DNA from: DATGEP01 sp035310125
Lineage (GTDB): Bacteria > Chloroflexota > Ktedonobacteria > Ktedonobacterales > JADMIN01
Reading direction: 5' to 3'
NCBI GenBank assembly: GCA_035310125.1
Contig: DATGEP010000306.1
Location: 1-19,437 of the forward strand
DNA length: 19,437 bases
Position 1 is the first letter of the stretch. Every line of letters starts with the position of its first letter. This document shows positions 7,708-15,611 of this stretch, piece by piece. Position numbers and translations under genes: made by a program. The notes beneath the pieces are model-generated. The model worked only from the letters and a program-made list of their open reading frames with translations, had not been told where the DNA came from and ran no database searches.

Positions 7708-7743
7708 TGCGCTCCCAGCCGGTTCCGCCGAACTGGGAGCGCA
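7708..7743. repeat. Strong inverted repeat upstream of the tRNA-Val promoter
   Basis: TGCGCTCCCAG (7708-7718) and CTGGGAGCGCA (7733-7743) are perfect 11-bp arms around a 14-base loop. It sits between the end of the hypothetical gene at 7800 (minus) and the -35 box of the tRNA promoter. It could end transcription of the upstream gene, but no T-run follows on the minus strand; AAAATC follows instead. Confidence 0.5.
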
Positions 7744-7799
7744 CGGGAAATATGCGCCCGGTGCGCCGGCGTGATGGAAGCTTGATATGGATATATCGC

Positions 7800-8219
7800 C
7801 TACTCGCCAAAAGTGGCGGAAAGGGACGCCGCCACTGGAACGATTGAGGGCACCTCACCCCAAGCCGCGTCGCAATCCGCATAGGTGAGTGCCGTGTGTA
7901 CAACCCGCATGCGCCCGAAAAGCTCGGTCAGCAACGAACTCAGTGTACTATCAATGTGGCGGCGAGCGCTCGCCAGCTTTTTACGGTGCAACAAGGTGCT
8001 ATGATCGGGGCTATGCAGCAGAATATCCACGGTATACTCGTGGGCCGCGGCGGATTCCAGGAGCGTCACCTCGACCCGCTCTACGAGAAGCTGTCCGACG
8101 AAGTCCAGCAGCGCGAGGCTGGCGACATCCTCAATATGTAGCTTTGCGGTTTCCAGATCGTCGGCCGGCATTTCATTGTGCGCCCCAGACGCGCGAAATT
8201 TTCCTGAATAGGTGAACAT
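7800..8219 (-). CDS. Hypothetical protein, 139 aa
   Basis: I do not recognise the family. The ATG at 8219 has GGGAGG at 8231-8236, eleven bases upstream, which favours it over an in-frame start further out. The product is mixed alpha/beta in character. It has an acidic helix-prone stretch (ADDLETAKLHIEDVASLALLD), then a strand-like VERVEVTLLES and a helical segment with paired basic residues (HRKKLASARRHIDSTL). It has no signal peptide and no membrane segment. Third codon positions are G/C-rich like the surrounding genes, supporting real coding. The gene is isolated, with a tRNA downstream and a possible small upstream ORF (8173-8355) overlapping it by 47 bp in another frame. A membrane or DNA-binding role has no support. 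Confidence 0.6.
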   Translation of the reverse strand: MFTYSGKFRASGAHNEMPADDLETAKLHIEDVASLALLDFVGQLLVERVEVTLLESAAAHEYTVDILLHSPDHSTLLHRKKLASARRHIDSTLSSLLTELFGRMRVVHTALTYADCDAAWGEVPSIVPVAASLSATFGE

Positions 8220-8355
8220 CAGTGTATATACCTCCCAAGATGCCGAATCGGCGTTTCCGCACGAAGGTTTCGTCGAGCGGGGCCTGACAGCCAATACAAC
8301 CCGCGACATGGTCTGGAGTAAGCATATATGGATAAGGCGCGAAGCAACATACCAT
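8173..8355 (-). CDS. Possible small CxxC protein overlapping the next gene
   Basis: This is a 60-aa frame with a PYPYMLTPDHVAGCIGCQAPL segment, in which a single CxxC resembles half of a zinc ribbon, followed by RKRRFGILGG. Its codon pattern is compatible with coding. The ribosome-binding site is weak, and its end overlaps the start of the 139-aa gene by 47 bases in a different frame. It may be a short first gene of an operon, an N-terminal portion of the 139-aa protein separated by a frameshift, or noise. Confidence 0.3.
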   Translation of the reverse strand: MVCCFAPYPYMLTPDHVAGCIGCQAPLDETFVRKRRFGILGGIYTDVHLFRKISRVWGAQ

Positions 8356-8437
8356 CCGCTCATTATTCGCTTACCATTTCCTCATCACTCCTTGACGGGG
8401 CTCTCGGTAGAAGGCGCTCAATGATACAGTGGCGAGC

Positions 8438-8465
8438 TTGCCATCCCCGGCTTATCTGTTATAGT
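8438..8465 (+). promoter_or_regulatory. Sigma-70-type promoter of the STAND gene
   Basis: TTGCCA (8438-8443) and TATAGT (8460-8465) are separated by 16 bp; each differs from consensus by one base. Predicted start is near 8472, giving a leader of about 107 bases before the ATG at 8579. Apart from this, the 8220-8578 intergenic stretch shows only the possible small ORF at 8173-8355. Confidence 0.55.
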
Positions 8466-8578
8466 ACGGCTTATTTACGATGTAAACGGCACCCCGCGCA
8501 TGGTGAAGGTGACGTCATGCGCCAGGAGAAGGCGACCTCCCAGTGTTGCGAAGCACCACGATAATTGGATGGTGAGCT

Positions 8579-11146
8579 ATGTCCGAAGAGAAGCCCCATC
8601 CTGTGCCCAACACCCTGCTGCGGGCGGCCCGTTTGCGGCGGCAATGGACCCAGGCCGATCTCGCGGCGAAGCTAGACGGCGGCGCCGATGGACGCATGGT
8701 ATCAGAGTGGGAGACTGGTAAGCGGCAGGCCAGTCTGAACTACCGCCGCCAGCTCTGCGAGATCTTCGAGTGCGGACCGGAGGAGCTCGGATTCGCGCCG
8801 ATATCCACCAGGCAGCGGGCCGCCGAAGTGGACACACTAGCAAGTGATGCGCTTTCCGTATGGCTCCTACCAGCTCTGCCGCCGGATAACATCCTCTTCG
8901 GGCGCGACGCCCTGCTGGAACGGCTGCGCGGCACGCTCGCATCGGCAGATGCTTTCGTTCTCTGCGCGCTGCATGGGTTGCCGGGAATCGGCAAGACGGC
9001 GCTGGCACTCGCCCTGGCGTACGACGCCACAGTGCGGGAAGCCTTCCCAGATGGCGTGCTCTGGGCTGGGCTGGGCAGCCACCCAAATGTCATGAGCATT
9101 CTCAGTGCGTGGGGCGCGGCACTCGGCCTGAAGGCGTCGGAGATGGAGCATCTCGCGTCCATTGCATCGCTGGGTAAAGTCATCCGAGCCGCCATCGGCG
9201 AACGGCGCATGCTGCTGGTGGTAGACGATGCATGGACCACCGATGCGGCGCTCGCTTTTCGTGTTGGTGGCCCGCGCTGCGCCGGGATCCTCACCACGCA
9301 CCTCCCCCGCATTGCCCGGTATTTCGCACCCGCGAATAGCATCCTCGTGAAAGAGCTGGAGGAAGAGGATGGCGTGGCACTTCTGGCGCGGTTAGCGCCG
9401 GGCATCGTGGCACATGAGCCGAGGGAGGCGCGGGCGCTGAATCGCGCGGTGGGTGGGCTGCCGCTGGCACTCACGATCCTTGGCCGCGTGCTGCACGCGG
9501 AGACACATGACGACCAGCCGCGACGCATCCATGACGCGCTCGCCCGGCTGCGGCAGGCTGAGAACCGGCTGCGGCAGGCTCTTCCAGGTGATTTGCTAGA
9601 ACCGTCTCCGAACGCCGAGGGCGGGACGCCGTTCTCGCTGCAAGCGGCAATCGCCGTCTGCGCGGATGCCCTCACATCCGACGCGCGGCAGGCACTGCGG
9701 GCGCTGGCGTCCTTCCCCGCCAAGCCCAGCAGCTTTTCCGACGAGGCCGCACTCGCCGTGATCCAGGCACCCGCGATGTTGCTCGACGAGCTGAGCGATG
9801 CGGGTCTGCTGGAAACGGCAGCCCCTGGGCGTTACGCCCTGCATCAGACGATTGCCGATTTCGCGCGTCTCGAAGTGCACGATTCCGTTGCTCAAGTGCG
9901 TCTCATGGAATATTTCGTCGGGTTTCTCGAACGGCACGTCCAGGATTTTGACACGTTGGAGCAGGAAATCAGCAATCTGCTGGCCGCGCTGGAAACGGCC
10001 CGCATGCGGAGAGTGGAAGCCTTACTCGTGCGTGGTGTGGTCGCTTTCGCGCCATTCCTCGGAGCGCGCGGACTCTACAATGACGCGGAGGTGCTGTTGC
10101 GACAGGCCGAGCGCGCGGCGCTGGCTGCCCATGATGACAACGGGCTGGCAGAGACGTGGCTTCACAAGGGACGGCTCATGGAGCTACGTGGCAAATACAC
10201 GGCCGCCGCTGGCATCTACGAAGATGCGCTCCCGCTGGCGCGCCGGTCGCAGAACGGGCGGTTGGAGGGCGCATTGCTCGCGCGAGCGGGTGAGACGGCG
10301 GTCAACCTGGGCGAATATCCCGAGGCGAATGACTTTCTGGACGATGCACTGAGGTGGGCGCGCGCGAACGGCGATAACGATGCGCTCTGCTCGATTTTGC
10401 GTAACCTCGGCGAGTTGCGGGACTGCCAGGGTTATTTCGTGGAGGGCGATTCCTACTACCAGCAGGCACTCGCGCTGGCGCGGGAGACCGGAGACGTCGT
10501 TAATCAATGCTTGTGCCTGCAAAATCTGGGGGCCAAGGCCGCGAAGGTTGGGGATTTCGACAGGGCGGAAGCCTACCTGCTCGAAGGGATCGAGACGGCA
10601 CGGCGTATTCGTCACCGCCAGCGCCTGAGCGCGGTACTCGCGAATATCGGGATGGTCGCCATCTGGCAGGGCCATCTGGAGGAGGCGCAGGTCTACCTCG
10701 ATGAAGCGGTGGCGCTGGCTCGCGTCTTGCAGCATCCTACCCGCCTGGGAAATGTGCTGCAAAATCTTGGTATCCTGGCGACGAAGCGCGGCGACTTTGC
10801 CACCGCCGAAATCACCCTGCTCGAAGCGCTGCACTACGCCCGGAAGACGCAGCAACTCTGGCTCATCAGCGAGACACTGAGCATGCGAGGCGAAGCATGC
10901 ATGGCGAATGGCCAGCTCGATGCGGCCAGAATGGCGTATGATGAGGCGTTTGAAATCGCGGACCAGGTCCAAGCCGATGAGCTACTAGCGCTGGCGAGCT
11001 TCGGGCTTGCCCGTCTCGCCGCGAAGCGCGGGAACATTCCCGAGGCGCGCGCGTTAGGCAAGCAGGCGCTAGAGCGCTTCGCCAAAGAGGGCCACTTCAT
11101 GGCGCGGGATGTGGAACGCTGGCTTGGCACGCTCGCGAAGGAGTAG
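8579..11146 (+). CDS. XRE-NB-ARC-TPR STAND regulator
   Basis: This is an 855-aa multidomain protein. Residues about 10-75 are an XRE-type helix-turn-helix (RRQWTQADLAAKL; MVSEWETGKRQ). Residues about 104-310 are an NB-ARC P-loop ATPase with Walker A GLPGIGKTA (133-141), Walker B LLVVDD (212-217), an ILTTH sensor segment (237-241) and the GLPLAL motif (293-298). A winged-helix-like region follows to about 430. From about 523 to 845 there are at least seven TPR units, with repeated LGxxA...GDFxxAExxLLEAL patterns. STAND proteins sense a ligand or partner through the repeats, exchange ADP for ATP and oligomerise. The HTH suggests the output is DNA binding, so a signal-responsive transcription regulator is the likeliest role; a defence sensor is the alternative. 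No strong Shine-Dalgarno is visible (GGATGGTGAG precedes the ATG). No adjacent effector gene indicates a target. Confidence 0.9.
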   Translation: MSEEKPHPVPNTLLRAARLRRQWTQADLAAKLDGGADGRMVSEWETGKRQASLNYRRQLCEIFECGPEELGFAPISTRQRAAEVDTLASDALSVWLLPALPPDNILFGRDALLERLRGTLASADAFVLCALHGLPGIGKTALALALAYDATVREAFPDGVLWAGLGSHPNVMSILSAWGAALGLKASEMEHLASIASLGKVIRAAIGERRMLLVVDDAWTTDAALAFRVGGPRCAGILTTHLPRIARYFAPANSILVKELEEEDGVALLARLAPGIVAHEPREARALNRAVGGLPLALTILGRVLHAETHDDQPRRIHDALARLRQAENRLRQALPGDLLEPSPNAEGGTPFSLQAAIAVCADALTSDARQALRALASFPAKPSSFSDEAALAVIQAPAMLLDELSDAGLLETAAPGRYALHQTIADFARLEVHDSVAQVRLMEYFVGFLERHVQDFDTLEQEISNLLAALETARMRRVEALLVRGVVAFAPFLGARGLYNDAEVLLRQAERAALAAHDDNGLAETWLHKGRLMELRGKYTAAAGIYEDALPLARRSQNGRLEGALLARAGETAVNLGEYPEANDFLDDALRWARANGDNDALCSILRNLGELRDCQGYFVEGDSYYQQALALARETGDVVNQCLCLQNLGAKAAKVGDFDRAEAYLLEGIETARRIRHRQRLSAVLANIGMVAIWQGHLEEAQVYLDEAVALARVLQHPTRLGNVLQNLGILATKRGDFATAEITLLEALHYARKTQQLWLISETLSMRGEACMANGQLDAARMAYDEAFEIADQVQADELLALASFGLARLAAKRGNIPEARALGKQALERFAKEGHFMARDVERWLGTLAKE
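9545..9586 (+). repeat. 21-bp in-frame tandem duplication
   Basis: CGGCTGCGGCAGGCT occurs at 9545-9559 and again at 9566-9580, a 21-bp period equal to seven codons (RLRQAEN then RLRQALP). It lies in the linker just after the NB-ARC domain of the STAND gene and looks like a replication-slippage duplication that kept the frame. Confidence 0.7.
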
Positions 11147-11395
11147 CGTATAGTACTACGTCCAGCCGTGCACACATCTTCGCATATCCGGTTCGCCGCG
11201 ACGCCCCAAGGGCTGATGCTCGCGGACTGGGCGGGCGCTGTAACAGGCGCTGGAATGTTGATCAGTCTCATTCCGTCTAGCGCCGGGTATCCATTTTGGG
11301 GTTCAATTCAGGGGAGAGGCGAATGGCATGCGGCGTGCGGACGGTGTCTACCAGATAAGAGGTCGTGCGCCATCGTACGAGTGTACGCAACGCGG

Positions 11396-11417
11396 ATGGA
11401 CACGTAATGGACACGTA
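11396..11417 (+). repeat. 11-bp perfect tandem repeat in the leader of the mannosyltransferase gene
   Basis: ATGGACACGTA occurs twice back to back (11396-11406, 11407-11417), ending where the AGGAG ribosome-binding site begins. Within the 281-bp gap (11147-11427) I see no other clear signal. A TATAGT at 11149-11154 lacks a well-placed -35, and the short frames there do not look coding. Confidence 0.7.
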
Positions 11418-11427
11418 GGAGAATGGA

Positions 11428-12735
11428 ATGCTGGGTGCGGCGGCGATGAAGGCGTTGATTGAGGAGCGCGTGCGGCCCGTGCTGCGCTCGGTCTCGCGGC
11501 TACCGCCAGGCGCGAGCGCCGCCATTCCGCGAGAACGTCCGATCGCCTGGCGGCCCATATTGAAACAAGCCGCTTTGCTCTGGATCGCCACGCGCGCGGT
11601 CTACGCACTCATTACCGTCTTTGCCGTCGCGTTCACTGCTGGCATCCACAGCCCGAACACCCGCTTCTCGCCTTCCCGACTCATCGCCATCTGGCAACAG
11701 CTCGACGTAAACTGGTATCTCTCCGTCGCCGCTGGCGGCTACGCGCAGGATGTGACAAGGACGGCATTCTTCCCGCTCTATCCCGTCCTCATCGCCATCG
11801 TCACGTTCCTCATTGGTGGTGCGGCGCATCGCCTGGCCGCCGCGATGATCGTGAGTAACCTGAGCGCGCTGGCGGCGTTTTGCGGGATCGGCCTGCTTGC
11901 GGCGAATGAGGACGGCGCAGACACCGTGCAACCCGCAATCTTGATGCTGGCGGCATATCCGCTGGCGTTCTTTACGGTCGCGGGCTATGCCGACGCGACG
12001 CTGCTCGCACTCTGCGTCTTCGCGCTCTTCTTCGCGCGCCGGGGACAGTGGCGTGAAGCGGCGCTCTGCGGCTTCTTCGCCGGCCTCACACGCCCAACCG
12101 CCGTCATCCTGGTCCTACCGCTGTTTTGGGAATATGGGCGCCAGCATGATATCTGGCGGGCGGTATGGGCGCGACGCTGGGTTGTGCTGCTGAGGCGCCT
12201 GGCACCGCGTGCGCTGGGCGAGTGGGTGGTGGTCGTCGCGTCAGTTCCGGTTGGCATTGGTGTGTACGCGCTGTATCTCTGGCGCACCTTCGGCAATCCG
12301 TTCACCTTCGTCGCCCTCCAATCCGCCGTCTGGCAGCGGCAGTCCGTACCGCCGTGGCGGTGGATCAGCCTTGTCGTCGGGGCGTGGCGGCAGATGGTAC
12401 CGTGGTCCTTCGCGCAAGTACGCACACTGGTGGATCTCGCGCCGCTGCTAATCTGTATCGCACTCACTGTCGTGCTTATCCGCCAGCGCTGGCCGCTGGT
12501 CTACATCCTCTATATGTTCGGCGTGCTCTACACCGCCGTCTCCAACCCGATGATCCACAACCTCTACCCGCTGGCCGCCGCCGGGCGGTATCTGCTTCCC
12601 GCCGTACCAATCTTCCTGCTTCTCGCCCGCTGGACGCGCACCCGCCCTGCCTTGCAGACCGCGCTCGTCGGCGGTGGCTTCGCGCTCCAGGCGCTGTTCA
12701 TCGCCTATTTCCTCAACGGCGGCTGGCTGATATAG
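11428..12735 (+). CDS. PIG-V-like mannosyltransferase, multi-pass membrane protein
   Basis: This is a 435-aa protein with a basic N-terminal tail and about eight to ten hydrophobic segments from residue 47 on. The first loop holds WQQLDVNWYLSVAAGGY (89-105) followed by TAFFPLYP (112-119). This is the Asp-containing signature of the GPI mannosyltransferase 2 / PIG-V family, bacterial members of which are GT-C enzymes using polyprenyl-phosphate sugars outside the cytoplasmic membrane. Late in the sequence SNPMIHNLYPLAAAGRYLLPAVP is also typical, including the conserved R-Y-L-L-P element. The GTAGGAGA site (AGGAG 11417-11421) lies six bases ahead of the ATG; an internal ATG at residue 7 is an alternative. 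Acceptor and sugar cannot be deduced. It follows the STAND gene by 281 bp and probably has its own promoter. Confidence 0.83.
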   Translation: MLGAAAMKALIEERVRPVLRSVSRLPPGASAAIPRERPIAWRPILKQAALLWIATRAVYALITVFAVAFTAGIHSPNTRFSPSRLIAIWQQLDVNWYLSVAAGGYAQDVTRTAFFPLYPVLIAIVTFLIGGAAHRLAAAMIVSNLSALAAFCGIGLLAANEDGADTVQPAILMLAAYPLAFFTVAGYADATLLALCVFALFFARRGQWREAALCGFFAGLTRPTAVILVLPLFWEYGRQHDIWRAVWARRWVVLLRRLAPRALGEWVVVVASVPVGIGVYALYLWRTFGNPFTFVALQSAVWQRQSVPPWRWISLVVGAWRQMVPWSFAQVRTLVDLAPLLICIALTVVLIRQRWPLVYILYMFGVLYTAVSNPMIHNLYPLAAAGRYLLPAVPIFLLLARWTRTRPALQTALVGGGFALQALFIAYFLNGGWLI

Positions 12736-12744
12736 AATCGCCTC

Positions 12745-12774
12745 TTGCGCAGCGCACCATCCATGTGATACTAT
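12745..12774 (+). promoter_or_regulatory. Promoter of tRNA-Ala
   Basis: TTGCGC (12745-12750), an 18-bp spacer, and TACTAT (12769-12774), with a TG one base ahead of the -10 box (extended -10). The predicted start near 12781 is 24 bases before the mature tRNA. It begins only ten bases after the stop of the mannosyltransferase gene. Confidence 0.65.
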
Positions 12775-12804
12775 TTTGTCGCTGGTGCGGAACGCATCGC
12801 ATAC

Positions 12805-12877
12805 GGGCCTGTGGCGCAGCTGGGAGCGCGTCTGCATGGCATGCAGAAGGTCAGGGGTTCGAATCCCCTCAGGTCCA
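12805..12877 (+). tRNA. tRNA-Ala (anticodon GGC)
   Basis: The cloverleaf is complete. The acceptor GGGCCTG/CAGGTCC has one G-U pair. The D stem is GCGC/GCGC, and the anticodon stem TCTGC/GCAGA has loop ATGGCAT (anticodon GGC, reading GCC). The variable loop is AGGTC, the T stem AGGGG/CCCCT has loop TTCGAAT, and the discriminator is A. The following bases are CCT, so CCA is not encoded. Confidence 0.97.
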
Positions 12878-12883
12878 CCTCTT

Positions 12884-12923
12884 CAGAAACGCCGCCCATG
12901 ACTCCGGGCGGCGTTTCTGTTTG
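12884..12923 (+). terminator. Rho-independent terminator of tRNA-Ala
   Basis: CAGAAACGCCGCCC (12884-12897) and GGGCGGCGTTTCTG (12906-12919) form a perfect 14-bp stem with an 8-base loop. TTTG follows, six bases past the tRNA 3' end. Confidence 0.85.
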
Positions 12924-13054
12924 CCTCACTCAGCGAGAAATCTCCCTCCTGGGCACAACCGCGCGCGGTATGATTATCGTGGATGCTCGCTGGGGCACCA
13001 TTACGAAACGAGCGAGCCTCGCTTGCGCCAACAACACCAGGAGACTACCGCCTT

Positions 13055-14788
13055 ATGCCAACCGTCTTCGACACCCTCCCCGCCACCGCGGAGGAATTCA
13101 GCGCATGGACGTGGCCGCGGATCGCACCGTGCTACGACGATTTGCTGGCCCGTGAGCTCACCGCGGCAAACGTCGAGCAGTGGCTGACCGACTGGACCCG
13201 CATCAGTGCGTTGCTGGACGAGGTGAACACACGCTACACCATCGCCACCACCGTCAATACCGCCGACGAGGAGACTGATCGCCGCTACAAAGTCTATCTA
13301 GACGAGATCGTCCCGCCGATGTTGGAGGCCGAGCAAAAGACCAAGGAGAAGCTGCTCGCCAGCGGGTTGGAGCCGGCGGGATTCGCTATGCCGCTACGCA
13401 AGCTGCGCGCCGACGCGGCGCTCTATCGCGAGGCTAATCTCCCGCTGCTCAGCGAGGCGCGCAAGCAGATTCTGGAGTACGAGCAGGTGGCCGGAGCCCG
13501 CATGGTCGAGTGGGAAGGCGAGACGATTCCGCTCACTCAGATCTCCCCCATCCTCGAAGATCCAGACCGGGCGCGCCGCGAGCGTGCCTGGCGAACCAGA
13601 AGTGCGCGCATCCTCGACGATACGCCCGCGCTCACAGATCTCTGGCGCCGCATGGTGGGGACGCGGGCGCGCATTGCCGCCAACGCCGGCTTCGATAGCT
13701 ACCGCTCCTATCGCTGGCAGCAGATGTACCGCTTCGATTACACGCCCGACGATACGAAGCGCTTCCACGCCGCCATCGAAGAGGTGGTTGTGCCCGCCGC
13801 GCGGCGGCTCAACGCGAAACGCCGCGAGCAGCTTGGCGTGCCGGCGCTGCGCCCGTGGGATATTGATGTGGACCCGACGGGCCGCGAGCCGCTGCATCCC
13901 TACGCGACGATAGGCGAGCTGGAAACGAAGACCAGCAACATCTTTCATGCGGTGGACACGGAGCTTGGCGGCTACTTCGACATCATGCGCCGCGAAGGAC
14001 TACTAGACCTGGACAGCCGGAAAAACAAGGCGCCCGGCGGCTACTCTCTCTCCTACACCGTGACACGCCGGCCCTTCATCTTCACCAACTCCGTCGGCAC
14101 CCACGACGATGTTCAGACGTTGCTCCACGAGGGCGGTCATGCTTTCCACAGCTTCGAGGTGGCACCGCTACCGTATCTCCAGCAGCGGTCGGAGCAGATG
14201 ACCCCCATCGAATTCGCCGAAGTCGCCTCGATGGGCATGGAGCTGCTGGCAGCGCCGTATCTGACCACCGAGCACGGCGGCTTTTATACTCCGCGGCAGG
14301 CTGCCCGCGCACGGGTGGATACATTGCGCGCGATCATCATCTTCTGGCCGTACATGGCGATGATTGACGCTCTCCAGCACTGGATCTACGAACACCAGGA
14401 CGAAGCCGCCGACCTCGCCCGCTGCGACGACTACTGGGCAACGCTCGAAGACCGCTTCCGCCCAGACCTCGATTGGAGTGGACTGGACGTAGAGAAGCGC
14501 GCATTCTGGCACCGGCAGGGCCACGTCTTTGCCGATCCACTGTACTACATCGAATACGGTGTGGCGCAGCTTGGCGCCGTCCAGCTCTTTGGCAACGCCC
14601 AGCGCGACCAAGCCGCCACTGTCGCCGCGTATCGTCGTGCGCTGGCGCTGGGTGCGACTGTCACTCTGCCTGAGCTGTATGCTGCCGCGGGGATTCGCTT
14701 CGCCTTCGACACTGACACCCTGCGCGCGGGTGTGGAGCTCATCGAGCGCACCATTGCCGACCTGGAGCCGCTCGCCGAGCAAGGCTAG
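13055..14788 (+). CDS. M3 family oligoendopeptidase F-like metallopeptidase
   Basis: This is a 577-aa cytosolic zinc peptidase. The metal site is HEGGH (358-362), with the third ligand expected at Glu389 in FAEVASMGMEL, the spacing seen in M3 enzymes. The long helical N-terminal half and the late Y-I-E-Y-G-V-AQLGAVQL segment match the PepF branch, which cleaves peptides of roughly 7 to 20 residues. There is no signal peptide. The ATG at 13055 is chosen because AGGAG (13039-13043) lies eleven bases ahead; the frame is open further upstream but without a site. TATGAT at 12969-12974 may be the -10 box, though no good -35 is present. The gene stands alone between the tRNA-Ala terminator and a convergent holin-like gene. 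In the 190-bp tail (14789-14978) there is a T6 run at about 14837-14842 but no clear stem. Confidence 0.92.
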   Translation: MPTVFDTLPATAEEFSAWTWPRIAPCYDDLLARELTAANVEQWLTDWTRISALLDEVNTRYTIATTVNTADEETDRRYKVYLDEIVPPMLEAEQKTKEKLLASGLEPAGFAMPLRKLRADAALYREANLPLLSEARKQILEYEQVAGARMVEWEGETIPLTQISPILEDPDRARRERAWRTRSARILDDTPALTDLWRRMVGTRARIAANAGFDSYRSYRWQQMYRFDYTPDDTKRFHAAIEEVVVPAARRLNAKRREQLGVPALRPWDIDVDPTGREPLHPYATIGELETKTSNIFHAVDTELGGYFDIMRREGLLDLDSRKNKAPGGYSLSYTVTRRPFIFTNSVGTHDDVQTLLHEGGHAFHSFEVAPLPYLQQRSEQMTPIEFAEVASMGMELLAAPYLTTEHGGFYTPRQAARARVDTLRAIIIFWPYMAMIDALQHWIYEHQDEAADLARCDDYWATLEDRFRPDLDWSGLDVEKRAFWHRQGHVFADPLYYIEYGVAQLGAVQLFGNAQRDQAATVAAYRRALALGATVTLPELYAAAGIRFAFDTDTLRAGVELIERTIADLEPLAEQG

Positions 14789-14978
14789 TGGGATGCGCAC
14801 TCGCGGTTCTTTGCGCGCGGCTGTCGCCTGTCACGGTTTTTTCCTGGCAGACGAGCTTCAGTGCCGCTCCCGCGCTTTCGGTCCGCTCCTGGAACGTCGC
14901 TTCCTTTGGGGCGGGCCACTCCGTACACCAAAGCTGAGGGCAGCGCAGGCGCAACAGCCTTACGAGAGCCGGCTCCGA

Positions 14979-15392
14979 TCAGGAAACCGCCACAGCCGCG
15001 GGAACCGGCGCGTCGGCTGGGGGCGCGGGCGCGGGGAGATCGGCGGCGCCAGCGGATGCCACCGCGGGAACAACATCGAAGGAGGGAATGCCCGCCCATC
15101 GCGGAATATCGGAGACGGCGGCCTGGGCGACGGTGGTGGCGACGGTGGCGAGAGGCGGGTCGTTCTGCGCCTTCAGATACTTGGTAACGGCGAGCAAAGC
15201 CGCGACGCTGAAGGTGGCGGCGGCGGTGCGCACTATTTGCGACCAGTTGATGCTCTGAGCGGCGAGGGCCTGGGAGATGGCAGGTAGGGCCGCGACGATA
15301 CCCGCGACGATGAAACCCTCGACGAGCTTGAGAAAAGCGCGCTGGCCAGGCGTGAGGTTGAGGTTGTTGCGGGCCTGTGCAAAGACGTTCAT
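14979..15392 (-). CDS. Holin-like small membrane protein
   Basis: This is a 137-aa protein. The ATG at 15392 has GGAGG (15402-15406) nine bases upstream. It has a short amphipathic N-terminus with Q-R-A-F-L-K. Two hydrophobic helices follow at about 22-44 and 52-71, then KYLKAQNDPPLA, the charged post-helix motif common in phage holins. A long Ala/Pro-rich tail (about 107-137) ends the protein. Size, two-helix topology and charge distribution fit a holin or a holin-like pore protein. Its position 219 bp downstream of a signal-less C39-type peptidase on the same strand is the usual holin/endolysin association. No phage structural genes are in the window. A plain small membrane protein of unknown function remains possible. 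Confidence 0.6.
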   Translation of the reverse strand: MNVFAQARNNLNLTPGQRAFLKLVEGFIVAGIVAALPAISQALAAQSINWSQIVRTAAATFSVAALLAVTKYLKAQNDPPLATVATTVAQAAVSDIPRWAGIPSFDVVPAVASAGAADLPAPAPPADAPVPAAVAVS

Positions 15393-15538
15393 GGCAATTC
15401 CCCTCCAGGCTATCAGCTTTCCGCTGGGTGCGATTCGTGAAACGCCGCCCATCCGGACATGCCACACAAAGCGGACTCTCTCTTCGTGGTGAACGGAACT
15501 TTCACCTCGTAGGCAAACCACTAAGAGTGTGCGGTGGC

Positions 15539-15576
15539 GCGGGCATTCCTGCCCGCAGGCCGGCATTCCTGCCGGC
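15539..15576. repeat. Two tandem hairpins with identical TTCC loops (REP-like)
   Basis: GCGGGCA-TTCC-TGCCCGC (15539-15556) and GCCGGCA-TTCC-TGCCGGC (15559-15576) are two perfect 7-bp stems with the same loop, two bases apart. They lie between the peptidase and holin-like genes. The paired compact palindromes look like a dispersed intergenic repeat of REP type. They could also attenuate or stabilise the transcript. Confidence 0.65.
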
Positions 15577-15611
15577 CCCCACCCGATCCCAAAGCCACAC
15601 TGGACTGGCCG

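Noticed and set aside
7436..7729. 12-bp inverted repeat (7436-7447 and 7718-7729) flanking tRNA-Val, considered as attachment or element ends
   Set aside because: At this base composition a 12-bp pair is expected by chance in a 19-kb window, and no integrase or target duplication is present.
14785..15465. Minus-strand 226-codon frame across the holin-like gene
   Set aside because: Arg/Pro/Gly-rich shadow. The 14979-15392 frame has GGAGG before its start and two coherent membrane helices.
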